In this document: positions 1 through 10,664 of the stretch, piece by piece | How positions within the stretch are numbered: position 1 is the first letter of the stretch | Layout: every line of letters begins with the position of its first letter | Source of the DNA: JAWWPY01 sp964412845 | Lineage (GTDB): Bacteria; Actinomycetota; Actinomycetes; Streptosporangiales; Streptosporangiaceae | NCBI GenBank assembly: GCA_964412845.1 | Contig: CAYPQM010000052.1 | Span: 1-38,652 of the forward strand | Length of the DNA stretch: 38,652 nucleotides | Reading direction: 5' to 3' | Program-made: the position numbers and the translations under genes | Notes under the pieces: generated by a model | Databases searched by the model: none | Seen by the model: only the letters and a program-made list of their open reading frames with translations | Told to the model about the DNA's origin: nothing

Positions 1-308
1 GCGGTCGCCAGCCACGGCTGCCGGGCGTCCGGGTCAGCGTCCAGCACCTGCGCCGCGAACATGCCATGGACCCGCTGCGCGGCGACGACTTCCCGGCGGA
101 ACCGGGCCCGGAACTCGTCGTCGTCGCCGAACTCGGCCCGGACGACCTTGATCGCGACCGCCCGGCCGCCCCGGGTGAACGCCAGGTACACCCGGCCCAT
201 CCCGCCGGCCCCCAGCCGGGCCCGGAGTTGGTAACCGGCGACTTCGCGAGGATCCTCGCTGGTCAGTGGCTCAACCAACCCAAAGCCACCTGCCTCCACC
301 GACTCCAT
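1..308 (-). CDS. Serine/threonine protein kinase, N-terminal part (cut by window edge)
   Basis: The first 102 residues of a bacterial Hanks-type kinase are visible. The glycine-rich ATP loop reads LGAGGMGRVYLA (about residues 32-43) and is followed by the catalytic lysine in VAIKVV (K54). A stretch that begins helix C, with FRARFRREV, comes next. The catalytic loop, activation segment and any membrane segment or sensor domain lie beyond the left edge, so the ligand and class cannot be judged. The start is the ATG at 308-306; no strong ribosome binding site is seen before it. The gene reads away from the anti-sigma-type gene at 522-926 in the same direction, with about 210 bases between them. 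Family membership is clear; the target is unknown. Confidence 0.9.
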   Translation of the reverse strand, partial: MESVEAGGFGLVEPLTSEDPREVAGYQLRARLGAGGMGRVYLAFTRGGRAVAIKVVRAEFGDDDEFRARFRREVVAAQRVHGMFAAQVLDADPDARQPWLAT

Positions 309-446
309 GGGCCCGTGCTGCCTGACGGCGTGGGCGCGGGTAAATGGCCTCGCCGCCGGAACGGCCATTGGCCAGAAAGCGTCGCTATCCCGCCGGAGGC
401 GCGCCACTTCCTTTCGTGCAGGTAGATTAGCCCGATTGCGACGCCA

Positions 447-467
447 CGGTATCCTTATCCGGTATCC
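447..467. promoter_or_regulatory. Short direct repeat upstream of the kinase gene
   Basis: Two identical copies of CGGTATCC lie at 447-454 and 460-467, 13 bases apart, in the space between the kinase gene and the ATP-binding protein gene. The position and spacing would suit a protein-binding site in the kinase promoter region. I cannot tie it to a known regulator, and two 8-base copies can occur by chance. Confidence 0.2.
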
Positions 468-521
468 ACGCAGCTCACGAAGGTGCGAACGGTTTCGAGC
501 CAGCCAGAATGGACACGGCCG

Positions 522-926
522 TCACCGCCGCGGCTGCCCGTCAATCTCGAACCAGACAGTCCGCCCGCTGTGGCTGTCACCCGTGATGCCCCAATCGCGG
601 GCGAGGCTGGCCACGATCAGGAGCCCGCGCCCGTGCTGATCGCCGGCAGGCGCGGGCGGCGTCCAGCGGCCCCCCTGGTCGCGCACTTCGACCCGGATGC
701 AGCCTGCGCTGAGCTGCGCGCGGACGGTGAAGTGACCGCCGTCGCGGGAACGGCTGTGCGTCGCGGCATTGGTGGATAACTCAGACAGGCACAGGGCGGC
801 GTCATCGGCCGCCGGGTGGCCGTCAAGCATGCGGGCCAGGGACCGGCGGGCCGCACGGACCTGCTCCGGGCTGGCGGGGAAGGTGCGGGACCAGGCGAGC
901 GGCGGTGCGGTGGCGCTCTCGGGCAT
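522..926 (-). CDS. ATP-binding anti-sigma-type regulatory protein (HATPase_c_2)
   Basis: A 134-residue single-domain protein of the RsbW/SpoIIAB-like GHKL ATPase family, abundant in actinomycetes. The N box is ELSTNAATHS (residues 49-58, with N53), the G1 box is VRDQGG (81-86) and the G2 box is GRGLLIVASLA (99-109). These are the ATP-binding elements of the fold. Members either phosphorylate an anti-anti-sigma partner or act as orphan regulators; no anti-anti-sigma or sigma gene is seen nearby. It is divergent from the XRE/DUF397 pair, a frequent arrangement in Streptomyces and relatives, which suggests a shared signalling role. The length is normal for the family. Confidence 0.85.
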   Translation of the reverse strand: MPESATAPPLAWSRTFPASPEQVRAARRSLARMLDGHPAADDAALCLSELSTNAATHSRSRDGGHFTVRAQLSAGCIRVEVRDQGGRWTPPAPAGDQHGRGLLIVASLARDWGITGDSHSGRTVWFEIDGQPRR

Positions 927-1064
927 GCCGTCTCCTGGGGCCTGGGCGGAACTTGATTACTGGTGGTTATCCTGCCGAGGCGCATTTAGGATCACTAGCG
1001 AAGACGCGGCGTCGTCAGAAGGCGTCCACTGGCGTTCCTGGTGTGTCGGAAGTGGTCGGAAACG

Positions 1065-1901
1065 GTGACACGAAATCTTGATGCGACACGCAGCCCGATG
1101 GCTTTCTTCGGCGCTGAGTTACGGCGGGCACGCGTTGCCGCTGGCATGAGCCAGGATCAGTTAGGGCGGGAGCTCAGCTTCTCCGGCGATCTGGTCGGCA
1201 AGATCGAGACCTGCGAGCGGGCCCCCACCCGCGACTTCGCCGCACGATGTGACGGCGTTTTCGGGCACCTGGACGGGCTGTTCATGCGTCTGGTGGATCT
1301 GGCCCGCAGGTGGGACGGCCCGTACCCACAGTGGTTCCGGGACTGGCTGCAGGCGGAACGCGAGGCGGTGTCCCTGCGCTGGTGGGAGCCCATGCTGGTG
1401 CCCGGCTTGCTGCAGACCGCCGACTACGCACGAGCACTGTTCCGCCCGTGGCAATCGGCTAGCGCCTCCGATGAGGAGCTGGAGGATCTCGTCAGTGCTC
1501 GCATCGAGCGGCAGGGCATCCTCGACCGGGCCAGGCCGCCCGAGCTGTGGGTGGCCCTGGATGAGGCGGTGCTGCACCGGCTCATCGGCTCCCGGAAGAC
1601 CATGTATGACCAGTTGCTCCACCTCGCGGACACATCGTGCCGCCCGGGCATCACGGTCCAGATCGTGCCGGCCGAGGTAGGCGCGCACGCCGGTTTGCTC
1701 GGCGCGTTCATCGTCGCCGACTTCGACGGCGCGCCCAGTATCTTGTACGCAGAGACGGCGGTTGAGGGCCAGACGATCGAGAAATCCGCGCTGGTCAGCA
1801 AAGCGGCGCTGGCCTTCGACCGGCTGCGGGCCGAGGCGCTGCCCCGCGGCGCCTCGCGGGACTTGATCGGGAAGGTAGCTGAGGAACGATGGACGGCATA
1901 G
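1065..1901 (+). CDS. XRE-family transcriptional regulator with DUF5753 domain
   Basis: A 278-residue protein with an N-terminal helix-turn-helix (about residues 14-70, including GMSQDQLGREL and SGDLVGKIETCER) followed by a DUF5753 ligand or partner domain (about 88-265, with the typical WEPMLVPGLLQTADYAR). The family pairs with DUF397 proteins in Streptomyces relatives, where such pairs affect development and antibiotic production. I chose the GTG at 1065 because the resulting start, VTRNLDATRSPMAFFGAELRR, resembles other family members; a GTG at 1041 or the ATG at 1098 are alternatives. The gene carries two in-frame TTA leucine codons (1119-1121 and 1161-1163), rare in such GC-rich DNA. It overlaps the next gene by 13 bases. 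Confidence 0.88.
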   Translation: MTRNLDATRSPMAFFGAELRRARVAAGMSQDQLGRELSFSGDLVGKIETCERAPTRDFAARCDGVFGHLDGLFMRLVDLARRWDGPYPQWFRDWLQAEREAVSLRWWEPMLVPGLLQTADYARALFRPWQSASASDEELEDLVSARIERQGILDRARPPELWVALDEAVLHRLIGSRKTMYDQLLHLADTSCRPGITVQIVPAEVGAHAGLLGAFIVADFDGAPSILYAETAVEGQTIEKSALVSKAALAFDRLRAEALPRGASRDLIGKVAEERWTA

Positions 1902-2095
1902 ACCGCGCGCAATGGCGCAAGAGCAGCTACAGCGGCAGTAACGGCGGGGCCTGCGTGGAGGTGGCGCGGAACCCGCCCGGCGCCGTGGCGGTGCGCGACT
2001 CCAAGGACCCGGCCGGCCCGAAGCTGGCCTTCGCCCCGGACGAGTGGCTGGCGTTCACCGCCGCAGTCAAGGCTGGTGGGTTCGACCTGCCCTGA
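1889..2095 (+). CDS. DUF397 domain-containing protein
   Basis: A 68-residue protein with the family signature WRKSSYSG near its start (residues 9-16), then GGACVEVA and VAVRDSKDP, and an ending WLAFTAAVKAGGFD that is typical of DUF397. The biochemical role is not firmly known; the proteins are small partners of the XRE/DUF5753 regulators. The ATG lies inside the end of the upstream gene (13-base overlap), so the two are very probably translated together and their products kept in proportion. The length is normal. Downstream, 128 bases without a gene separate it from the convergent DinB gene. Confidence 0.88.
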   Translation: MDGIDRAQWRKSSYSGSNGGACVEVARNPPGAVAVRDSKDPAGPKLAFAPDEWLAFTAAVKAGGFDLP

Positions 2096-2223
2096 GCGGC
2101 TGGATCAGGCCGCCGCGCTGGACGGGCATCGCCGCGCCGGCGGTATGACCCTTCCGCGCCCGGCCGGCGGTTGGCTGAACCCATCTGAAGCAGCCTGGTG
2201 CAGAGCGTGTTCCGCAGCGGAAC

Positions 2224-2810
2224 TCAGCCTGGGCTGGCTTGCCGCGCCACGCGCTCCAGGCGGCTCCGGTAGTTCTCCCACCAGGCCAGGTCGCCGGGCG
2301 CCATGTTGACGTTCCCGTCCCGCAGCCCGACGGCCCCGTCAATGAGCTCCCGGACGATATCGGCGTGCCCGGCGTGCCGATGGGTCTCGGCGATCACGTG
2401 GACCAGGATCTGGTGCAGCGTCACCTCGGCCCGGCCGGCCGGCCACCACGGCACCCGGCCGGGCGCGTCCAGGGCTAGCGCGCCGATCGTGGCGTCCGAG
2501 TGCGCCCACGCGCGCTGGTACAGCCCGACGATCTGCTCGCGCGACTCGTCGGCGGCCGCCCACATGTCGGCGTTGGGCTCGGCGCCGTCCTCGAGCCAGG
2601 GCTGTGGCTCTCCGGACGGCCGCCCGAAGGTGTCGCCGAAGTACCCCAGCTCCACGCTGGCCACGTGTTTGACCAGTCCCAGCAGGTTGGTGCCGGTGGG
2701 CGTCAGCGGGCGGCGGATGTCGTACCCGGAGAGCCCGTCCAGCTTCCACAGCAGGGCGTCGCGTGCGGTCTGCAGGTAACGGTGCAGGTCCGCTTTCGGA
2801 TCCGGTCCGG

Positions 2811-2814
<4 letters not shown>
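2224..2814 (-). CDS. DinB family protein (DUF664)
   Basis: A 196-residue four-helix-bundle protein of the DinB/DUF664 type. The metal-binding histidine pattern is visible: H50 in GLVKHVASVE, H139 in QILVHVIAETHRHAGH, and H145/H147/H150 at the end of that stretch. Family members are thought to be metal-dependent, some of them mycothiol-dependent transferases; the exact reaction here cannot be read from sequence. Its ATG overlaps the TGA of the Liv fusion gene as ATGA (4 bases), so it is the last gene of the long minus-strand run and is probably translationally coupled to the transporter. A link to that catabolic pathway, for example thiol-adduct chemistry, is inference only. Confidence 0.85.
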
Positions 2815-5539
<2,725 letters not shown>

Positions 5540-5543
<4 letters not shown>

Positions 5544-6424
5544 CGCACCTGCACCCGCCCGAAAAGGCCCTGCGGCCGGAAGGACAACACGACCAGGAAG
5601 GCGACGAAACCGATGAAGTCGCGGTAGCCGTCGCCGACAAACGCAGCGCCGACGCTTTCGATGACGCCGAGCAAGATCGCACCGAGCAGGGTGCCCTTCA
5701 CCGATCCGAGCCCGCCCAGGACCACGACGGCGAACCCGGTGAGCAGGTAGGTGAGGCCGGCCGTCGGGGTGAAGTCAAAGGTGATGCCGACCAGCACCCC
5801 GCCCACGGCCGCGCAGGCCGCCGCCAGGCCATAGACGAAAACGCGGACCCGCACCACGTTGACCCCGAGCCCGGCCGCCGCCTCGGAATCCTCGGAGCTG
5901 GCCCGGATCTCGCGGCCGAGCCCGGTCCGCTGCAGCATCAGGTGCACCGCCCCGCACAGCACCAGGGCGATCGCGAAGGAGATCAGGTACATGGCCGGCA
6001 CCCGCAGCCCGCCGACCGAGAGCGACGCGGTCGCATAGGACGCCTGCAAGGCCTGGGTGTCACCCGACCAGAAGACGATGTACAGGTTCTGCGCGATGAC
6101 CGACAGCGCGAACGTGGTGAGCAGCGCCGGTTCAGGGCCCTTGGCCATGAGCGGTTCCAGCAGCACCCGGTAGGCCGGTGCGGCGACGACGAAGAGCACC
6201 GGCGCGACGATCAGGATGGTCAGCAGCGGGTCGAGGCCAGCGTGCCGGGTGAGCTCGAGGGCGAGATAGGCACCGAGCATGATCAGCTCGCCATGGACGA
6301 TGTTGACCAGGCGCATCACGCCGAACACCAGGGACAGGCCCAGCGCGGTGATGGCGAAGAGCCCGCCGAGCAGGACGCCGGAGACCAGTGCGCTCAGCAG
6401 GTTGCTGCTGGTGGGGATGGTCAT
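5540..6424 (-). CDS. Branched-chain amino acid-type ABC transporter permease (LivH family)
   Basis: A 294-residue integral membrane protein of the LivH family with about eight hydrophobic segments. Typical stretches are GLSLVFGVMRLVNIVHGE near the start, IRASSEDSEAAAGLGV in the cytoplasmic loop that contacts the ATPase (EAA-like), and VVVLGGLGSVKGTLLGA toward the end. It would pair with the LivM half of the downstream fusion to form the membrane channel. Its stop overlaps the start of the fusion gene by 4 bases, and its ATG overlaps the stop of the upstream reductase in the same way. The transporter is therefore made together with the catabolic enzymes. The length is normal and the start is well supported by the overlap. 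Confidence 0.93.
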
Positions 6425-7419
6425 CGAGGTCCTTCCTCCGGCCCCGGATCGAGCGGGTCCACCTGGTCTGCCACCGGAGTGCCGATGCGGTGCCCGGCCT
6501 GCGCCTCCACGGCCGCGAGGATCGCGGTGTGATCCGATCCGCCCAACCCGGCCGCTCGCAACTGGCGGAACAGTTGCTGGGTGAGCGCGGTGAGCGGCAG
6601 CGGGACGTCCGCCTGCCCGCCACCGGCCAGAGCGATATCAAGATCCTTGTGGTGCAGGTCGACCTTGAAGCCGGGGGTGAAGGCATGGTCAAGGAAATTC
6701 GCCCGGCGCAGTTCCATCACCCGGTTCGCGGCCAGCCCGCGGGACAGCACGTCCAGGATGGTCTCCGGGGCTGCCCCCAGCTTGGAGCCCAGGACCAGGG
6801 CCTCGCTGATGCCGGCGATCGTGATGGCGACCAGCACCTGGTTGCACGCCTTGACGACCTGGCCCGTGCCGGCCGGCCCGACGTGCACCACGCTGGCACC
6901 CAGGATGTCCAGGACTGGCCTGGCTCGTTCGAGGTCAGCGGCGTCGCCGCCGACCATGATGGACAGCGTGCCGTCACGCGCGCCGACGTCCCCGCCGCTG
7001 ACCGGCGCGTCCAGCATGCGCACCGCCCGCTCGGCGGCCCAGGCCGCGAGCTCGCGGCTCAGCGCGGGCGACACCGTGCTCATGTCGATGATCAGAGATC
7101 CCGGCCGGGCGGCGGGCAGCAGCCCGTCGCCCAGCACGCCGCGGACCGCGTCGTCATCGGCGAGCATCGTGATGATGATGTCCGCCCGGGCGGCCACGTC
7201 ACCGATCGTCTCCGCACCGCTCGCCCCGCGAGCGACGAGCGCATCCTGCGCGGGCCGACTGCGGTTGAACACGATCAGGTCCACGCCCGCGGCGAGCAGG
7301 TTTCCGGCCATCGGGCGGCCCATCACGCCCAGCCCGATAAACCCCACCGTGCCGGACGGATCCGCAGGGTTACTCTCCGCGGCCCGCCGCGCGGCCGGCC
7401 CGGGTTCCTCGCTATGCAC
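6421..7419 (-). CDS. NAD(P)-dependent beta-hydroxyacid dehydrogenase, tartronate semialdehyde reductase-like
   Basis: A 332-residue protein of the 3-hydroxyisobutyrate dehydrogenase / tartronate semialdehyde reductase (GarR/GlxR) family. The dinucleotide fold motif GFIGLGVMGRPMAGN lies at residues 26-40. The substrate-binding stretch is DAPVSGGDVGARDGTLSIMVGG's family element around residue 145, the catalytic lysine is K190 in GQVVKACNQ, and the C-terminal FKVDLHHKDLDIA is typical. The frame is open further upstream, but the GTG at 7419 follows a GGGGGAG ribosome site and gives an 8-base overlap with the isomerase gene, so I chose it. Next to hydroxypyruvate isomerase, reduction of tartronate semialdehyde to glycerate is the best guess; other beta-hydroxyacids are possible. 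Confidence 0.82.
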   Translation of the reverse strand: MHSEEPGPAARRAAESNPADPSGTVGFIGLGVMGRPMAGNLLAAGVDLIVFNRSRPAQDALVARGASGAETIGDVAARADIIITMLADDDAVRGVLGDGLLPAARPGSLIIDMSTVSPALSRELAAWAAERAVRMLDAPVSGGDVGARDGTLSIMVGGDAADLERARPVLDILGASVVHVGPAGTGQVVKACNQVLVAITIAGISEALVLGSKLGAAPETILDVLSRGLAANRVMELRRANFLDHAFTPGFKVDLHHKDLDIALAGGGQADVPLPLTALTQQLFRQLRAAGLGGSDHTAILAAVEAQAGHRIGTPVADQVDPLDPGPEEGPR

Positions 7420-8215
7420 GGCTCCCCCGTGGTCGTCCGAACGTGTCCAGCCAGCCGAAGGAGTCCTCCGGGCTGCCCCCCGAGGGCCGGTATTCCAGCC
7501 CGACATAGCCGTCGTAGCCCTTCTGGTCGAGATGATCGAGAACGAACCGGTAGTTGATCTCACCGGTTCCCGGCTCGGCCCGGCCGGGCACGTCCGCGAT
7601 CTGGACGTGCCCGATGAGGTGCCAGTACTCATCCAACGTCGCGGTGATATGCCCTTCCATCCACTGCATGTGGTAGGCGTCGTACTGCAGCCGGACATTG
7701 CCGCGGCCGACCTGTCCGGCGAATTGCGCCGCGGCAGCGGTGGTGGTCAGCAGGCAGGGGCCGTTTTCCCTCGTGTTCAGCGCCTCGATCATGATCTCGC
7801 AGCCCACGGCCGCCGCCTGATCGGCGGCCCAGGCGACGTTGTCCCGTGCGCAGTCAAGCTGGTCACCGAGCAGGTAACGCTCCTGGCGCAGCCCGACGAG
7901 CAGGTTCAGCCGCTGGCATCCGGCGGCCTGCGCGGCCGCCAGGGCAGCCGGCACGTTGGCGCGCAACTGCTCGCTGCGTTCCGGGTCAGCGGCCAGGCCC
8001 CGGTCCCCGGCCGCCATGTCTCCGGCGTCGAAGTTCAGCAGCGCCAGCCGCAGTCCCCAGCGGGCGGTCAGCCCGGGCAGCAACTCCGCGTCCGCGGTAC
8101 CCGGCCACCACATCTCGACCGCGTCGAACCCGGCGCGGGCCGCGCGCTCGAACCTCTCCGGCAGCGGCAGCGCCGCCCAGAGCATGGAGATATTAGGCGC
8201 GAATCGCAGTGTCAT
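7412..8215 (-). CDS. hyi: Hydroxypyruvate isomerase family protein (TIM barrel)
   Basis: A 267-residue xylose-isomerase-like TIM-barrel protein. It starts with MTLRFAPNISMLW, the usual opening of the Hyi family, and shows the expected metal and catalytic acids: E144 in IMIEALNTRE, D179 and H182 in QYDAYHMQ, H203 in GHVQIADVPGR, and E241 in GLEYRPSGG. Hyi interconverts hydroxypyruvate and tartronate semialdehyde, which the adjacent reductase could use. The gene lies 6 bases downstream of the PhlG-like gene and overlaps the reductase by 8. Glyoxylate carboligase, the usual third partner, is absent here, so the family may have been recruited for another 2-keto/aldose step. Confidence 0.82.
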   Translation of the reverse strand: MTLRFAPNISMLWAALPLPERFERAARAGFDAVEMWWPGTADAELLPGLTARWGLRLALLNFDAGDMAAGDRGLAADPERSEQLRANVPAALAAAQAAGCQRLNLLVGLRQERYLLGDQLDCARDNVAWAADQAAAVGCEIMIEALNTRENGPCLLTTTAAAAQFAGQVGRGNVRLQYDAYHMQWMEGHITATLDEYWHLIGHVQIADVPGRAEPGTGEINYRFVLDHLDQKGYDGYVGLEYRPSGGSPEDSFGWLDTFGRPRGSRA

Positions 8216-8221
8216 CGATAA

Positions 8222-8881
8222 TCAGCCCCCGCTCCCCTGCTCGGCGGCATAGAGCGCGGGCAGGAAGCCCGTGAGGTAGGCGAACTCCTCGTGCACGTGC
8301 CGGAGCCGCCGGTTCGTGGCGGCGTCCACGTCGGTGTCGGCGGTGACATTCAGCCACCAGCAGCTGCGCATCTCGGTGCCGTAGCCGCGCCCGATGCCGA
8401 TGTGCATGAAGCGCCCGGCCTCCTCGGGATAGGGCCGGTCATCGGCATCCAGCCGGTGCACCACCGCGCAGATGGCGGCGCGCACGCCGTGCGCGGCAAA
8501 GGCGGTGGTGTCCAGCAGGTCACCCGGCGGGATGAAGGTGATCTCCGTGGGCAGCAGCGGTGGCTCACCGCCGTAGCAGTGGTGCGTCAGGTGCGTCGCG
8601 CCCACGTGGCGGCCGGGCTGCTTGCCCCGGACCCACGCGAACGCCTTGTGGTCGACCGGGTGGAACTTGAAGTAGGTCTCCTCGTCCATCCGGCTGAACC
8701 ACCAGTCGAGCATCTCCGGGGTGACCCCGCCCAGCCGGTCGAGCGCCGCCACCCTGATCCGGGCAGCGGACAGGATCGCCACGTCATCATGCCAGTCGGC
8801 GGCCGACACGACCTGATCCGCATGCTCGATCCACCGGCCGCCCTCCGGTGCCCCGCCGGCCTGCGTCCCGCTGGTCACCAT
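8222..8881 (-). CDS. DAPG hydrolase (PhlG)-like C-C bond hydrolase family protein
   Basis: A 219-residue protein that resembles the 2,4-diacetylphloroglucinol hydrolase (PhlG) family, zinc enzymes that remove an acetyl group from a ring carbon. Visible signs are GVTPEMLDWWFSRMD (52-66), FKFHPVDHKAFAW with H74/H78, PTEITFIPPGD with E113, RFMHIGIGRGYGTE with H160, and RHVHEEFAYL, where H195 and E199 make an H-x3-E pair. From memory, PhlG holds zinc with His, Glu, His and Glu in this order. The start is the ATG at 8881, which overlaps the SDR gene by 7 bases; the open frame upstream is only the shadow of that gene. The natural substrate is unknown; an acylated phenol or a cyclic diketone would suit the family. 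Confidence 0.6.
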   Translation of the reverse strand: MVTSGTQAGGAPEGGRWIEHADQVVSAADWHDDVAILSAARIRVAALDRLGGVTPEMLDWWFSRMDEETYFKFHPVDHKAFAWVRGKQPGRHVGATHLTHHCYGGEPPLLPTEITFIPPGDLLDTTAFAAHGVRAAICAVVHRLDADDRPYPEEAGRFMHIGIGRGYGTEMRSCWWLNVTADTDVDAATNRRLRHVHEEFAYLTGFLPALYAAEQGSGG

Positions 8882-9633
8882 GCGGTGTGGCCAGCCTCGA
8901 CGGGGACCACCGCGCCGGTCATGAACGACGCCTCGTCGCTGGCCAGGAAGACCGCGACGTTCGCGATCTCCTCCGGCCGGGCGTATCTCTTGATCAACTG
9001 GCGGCCGGTGAGCAGCGTCATCGCCTTGTCCTTGTCCTCGAAGCTGGCCAGGTGACCCTGGGCCATCGGGGTGTCCACCCCGCCGGGGCAGATCGCGTTG
9101 CACCGGATGTCGGGGGCGAACTCGTAGGCGGCCGCCCGGGTCAGGCCGATCACCGCCGATTTCGACGGGCAGTAGGCGCTGACGTTCGGCAGCGCGACCA
9201 GCCCGCCGACCGACGAGACGTTGATGATCGAGCCGCCGCCGGAACGCCGCATCGCCGGCACCGCCCGCTGGATGGCGATGAGCTGGGACAGGCAGTTCAC
9301 GTGCATAAGCCGGTCGAAGTCCTCGGCCGTCGTGTCGAGAAGTGATTTCATGATCAGGATTCCGACATTGTTGAACAGCGCGTCGACCCGCCCGAACCGC
9401 TCAGCCGCCCTGGTCACCAGCTCATCAACCGTCGCCGGGTCAACGATGTCCCCCGCCACGCTCAGCACATCGCCGTCCGAGCCGACCAGCGCCGCCGTCT
9501 CGTCGAGGGCCGCCTTGTCCAGGTCGGTGAGGCCGACCCGCGCGCCAGCCGCCGCGAACCGCACGGCCGCCGCGCGCCCGATCCCACTCCCGGCCCCGGT
9601 AATCAGAGCCACCCTCCCCGTCAGCTCAGCCAT
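8875..9633 (-). CDS. SDR-family NAD(P)-dependent oxidoreductase
   Basis: A 252-residue classical short-chain dehydrogenase. The cofactor motif is TGAGSGIG (about residues 12-19), followed by NNVGI in the core, the catalytic serine in INVSSVGG, and Y154-x3-K158 in SAYCPSKSA. The segment CPGGVDTPM is the usual post-catalytic PG motif. An acidic residue after beta-2 (LTDLDKA) favours NAD over NADP. It overlaps the PhlG-like gene by 7 bases. Upstream, a 71-base gap with a long hairpin separates it from the dehydrogenase at 9705-10664. It probably oxidises an alcohol or diol in the island's pathway; the substrate cannot be inferred. Confidence 0.9.
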   Translation of the reverse strand: MAELTGRVALITGAGSGIGRAAAVRFAAAGARVGLTDLDKAALDETAALVGSDGDVLSVAGDIVDPATVDELVTRAAERFGRVDALFNNVGILIMKSLLDTTAEDFDRLMHVNCLSQLIAIQRAVPAMRRSGGGSIINVSSVGGLVALPNVSAYCPSKSAVIGLTRAAAYEFAPDIRCNAICPGGVDTPMAQGHLASFEDKDKAMTLLTGRQLIKRYARPEEIANVAVFLASDEASFMTGAVVPVEAGHTAW

Positions 9634-9653
9634 GTGCCTCCCTCCAATCGGTT

Positions 9654-9699
9654 ATCAGTGAACTTTTTTGCCCTTATAGGGGCTAAAAAGTTCACTGAT
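9654..9699. promoter_or_regulatory. 46-base near-perfect hairpin between two co-directional genes
   Basis: The left arm atcagtgaacttttt (9654-9668) is exactly complementary to aaaaagttcactgat (9685-9699). After one T:T mismatch the stem continues as gccc/gggc (9670-9673 with 9680-9683) around the loop ttatag. It sits in the only sizeable gap of the minus-strand gene run, just after the 3-hydroxyacyl-CoA dehydrogenase stop and before the SDR start. It could be an attenuating or processing hairpin, a terminator of unusual type, or an operator dyad. The AT-rich arms stand out from the surrounding GC-rich DNA. Confidence 0.75.
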
Positions 9700-9704
9700 G
9701 ATTG

Positions 9705-10664
9705 TTATCCACAGGTTCGCCGCTGAGCGGCGGCTGGTCGGCGGGCCAGGGTGACCAGCTCGCGGGACACTTCGGCGCGGCGGGCTTCGGCTTCGCCTGG
9801 CCGCCAGGTCCGGAAACCCTGGCCGGCTGCCGCTCCTGTCTCTCCCCGGCGGACCTTCTCGACCAGCAGCGGATGCGGCTCCGGGGTGCGGTCGAGGACC
9901 GGCATGATCGTCTCGTGGATGGCCAGGGTCAGCTCCAGCCCGGTCAGGTCGGACTGCTCCAGCGGGCCGACGATGCCCAGCCGTCGCCCGAAACCGAACC
10001 GCGTCACGGTGTCCACCGTCTCAGCCGTGCAGATCCCGCTCGCGACCAGGGCGATCGCCTCGCGCTTCAGCGCGTGCTGGAGCCGGTTGCCGACGAATCC
10101 GGGCACGTCGGCCGCGACATGCACCGGCTTCATGCCGATCCGGTCCAGCAGGGCGATCACCGCATCCACCGCCGCACGGTCGCTCGCCTCGGACTGCACG
10201 ACCTCGACGAGCGGCACCAGGTACGGCGGATTCCAGAAATGCGTGCCGATCACCCGCTGCCGCCGCCGCAGTCCGGCGGTGATCTCCCGGATCGGGATGG
10301 CCGAGGTGTTGCTGGCCAGGACCGCGTCAGCCGGGGCGGCCCGGTCAAGCTCGGCGAAAATGCCCTGCTTGGTGCCGAGATCCTCGGGGCCCGCCTCGAT
10401 CACCAGGCTGGACTCGTGCACCGCTGTCGCCAGGTCGCCGGTGGTCTCCAGCAATTGCAGGGCACTGCCGTACGGTAGGCCAAGCAGGTCCAGGCCGGCG
10501 GTGACCCGGGACCGCACCGAGTCCAGGGCGGCAGGCGCCGGGTCGTAAATGGTCACTGGGACCCCAGCGGGGACGAAGACCTGGGCGATGCCGGCCCCCA
10601 TCAGGCCAGCCCCGATCACCGCGACCCGGGGACCGGGGCGGGACGGACCGGGGCCGGTGCTCAT
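9705..10664 (-). CDS. 3-hydroxyacyl-CoA dehydrogenase family protein
   Basis: A 319-residue NAD-dependent enzyme of the 3-hydroxyacyl-CoA dehydrogenase / 3-hydroxybutyryl-CoA dehydrogenase group. The nucleotide motif is VAVIGAGLMGAGIA (residues 14-27). The catalytic region has ASNTSAIPI (117-125), H142 in GTHFWNPP and E154 in PLVEVV, and the hinge to the C-terminal helical domain is DVPGFVGNRL. The family also includes L-gulonate and carnitine dehydrogenases that act on free hydroxyacids. No CoA ligase or thiolase accompanies it here, so a non-CoA substrate is possible. Its start overlaps the upstream SDR by 4 bases. The C-terminus carries an extra Arg/Ala-rich tail of about 20 residues. Confidence 0.87.
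   Translation of the reverse strand: MSTGPGPSRPGPRVAVIGAGLMGAGIAQVFVPAGVPVTIYDPAPAALDSVRSRVTAGLDLLGLPYGSALQLLETTGDLATAVHESSLVIEAGPEDLGTKQGIFAELDRAAPADAVLASNTSAIPIREITAGLRRRQRVIGTHFWNPPYLVPLVEVVQSEASDRAAVDAVIALLDRIGMKPVHVAADVPGFVGNRLQHALKREAIALVASGICTAETVDTVTRFGFGRRLGIVGPLEQSDLTGLELTLAIHETIMPVLDRTPEPHPLLVEKVRRGETGAAAGQGFRTWRPGEAEARRAEVSRELVTLARRPAAAQRRTCG

Noticed and set aside
8882..9103. N-terminal extension of the PhlG-like gene
   Set aside because: The extra residues are the SDR gene read in another frame and lack family similarity; the ATG at 8881 overlaps the SDR stop as elsewhere in the operon.
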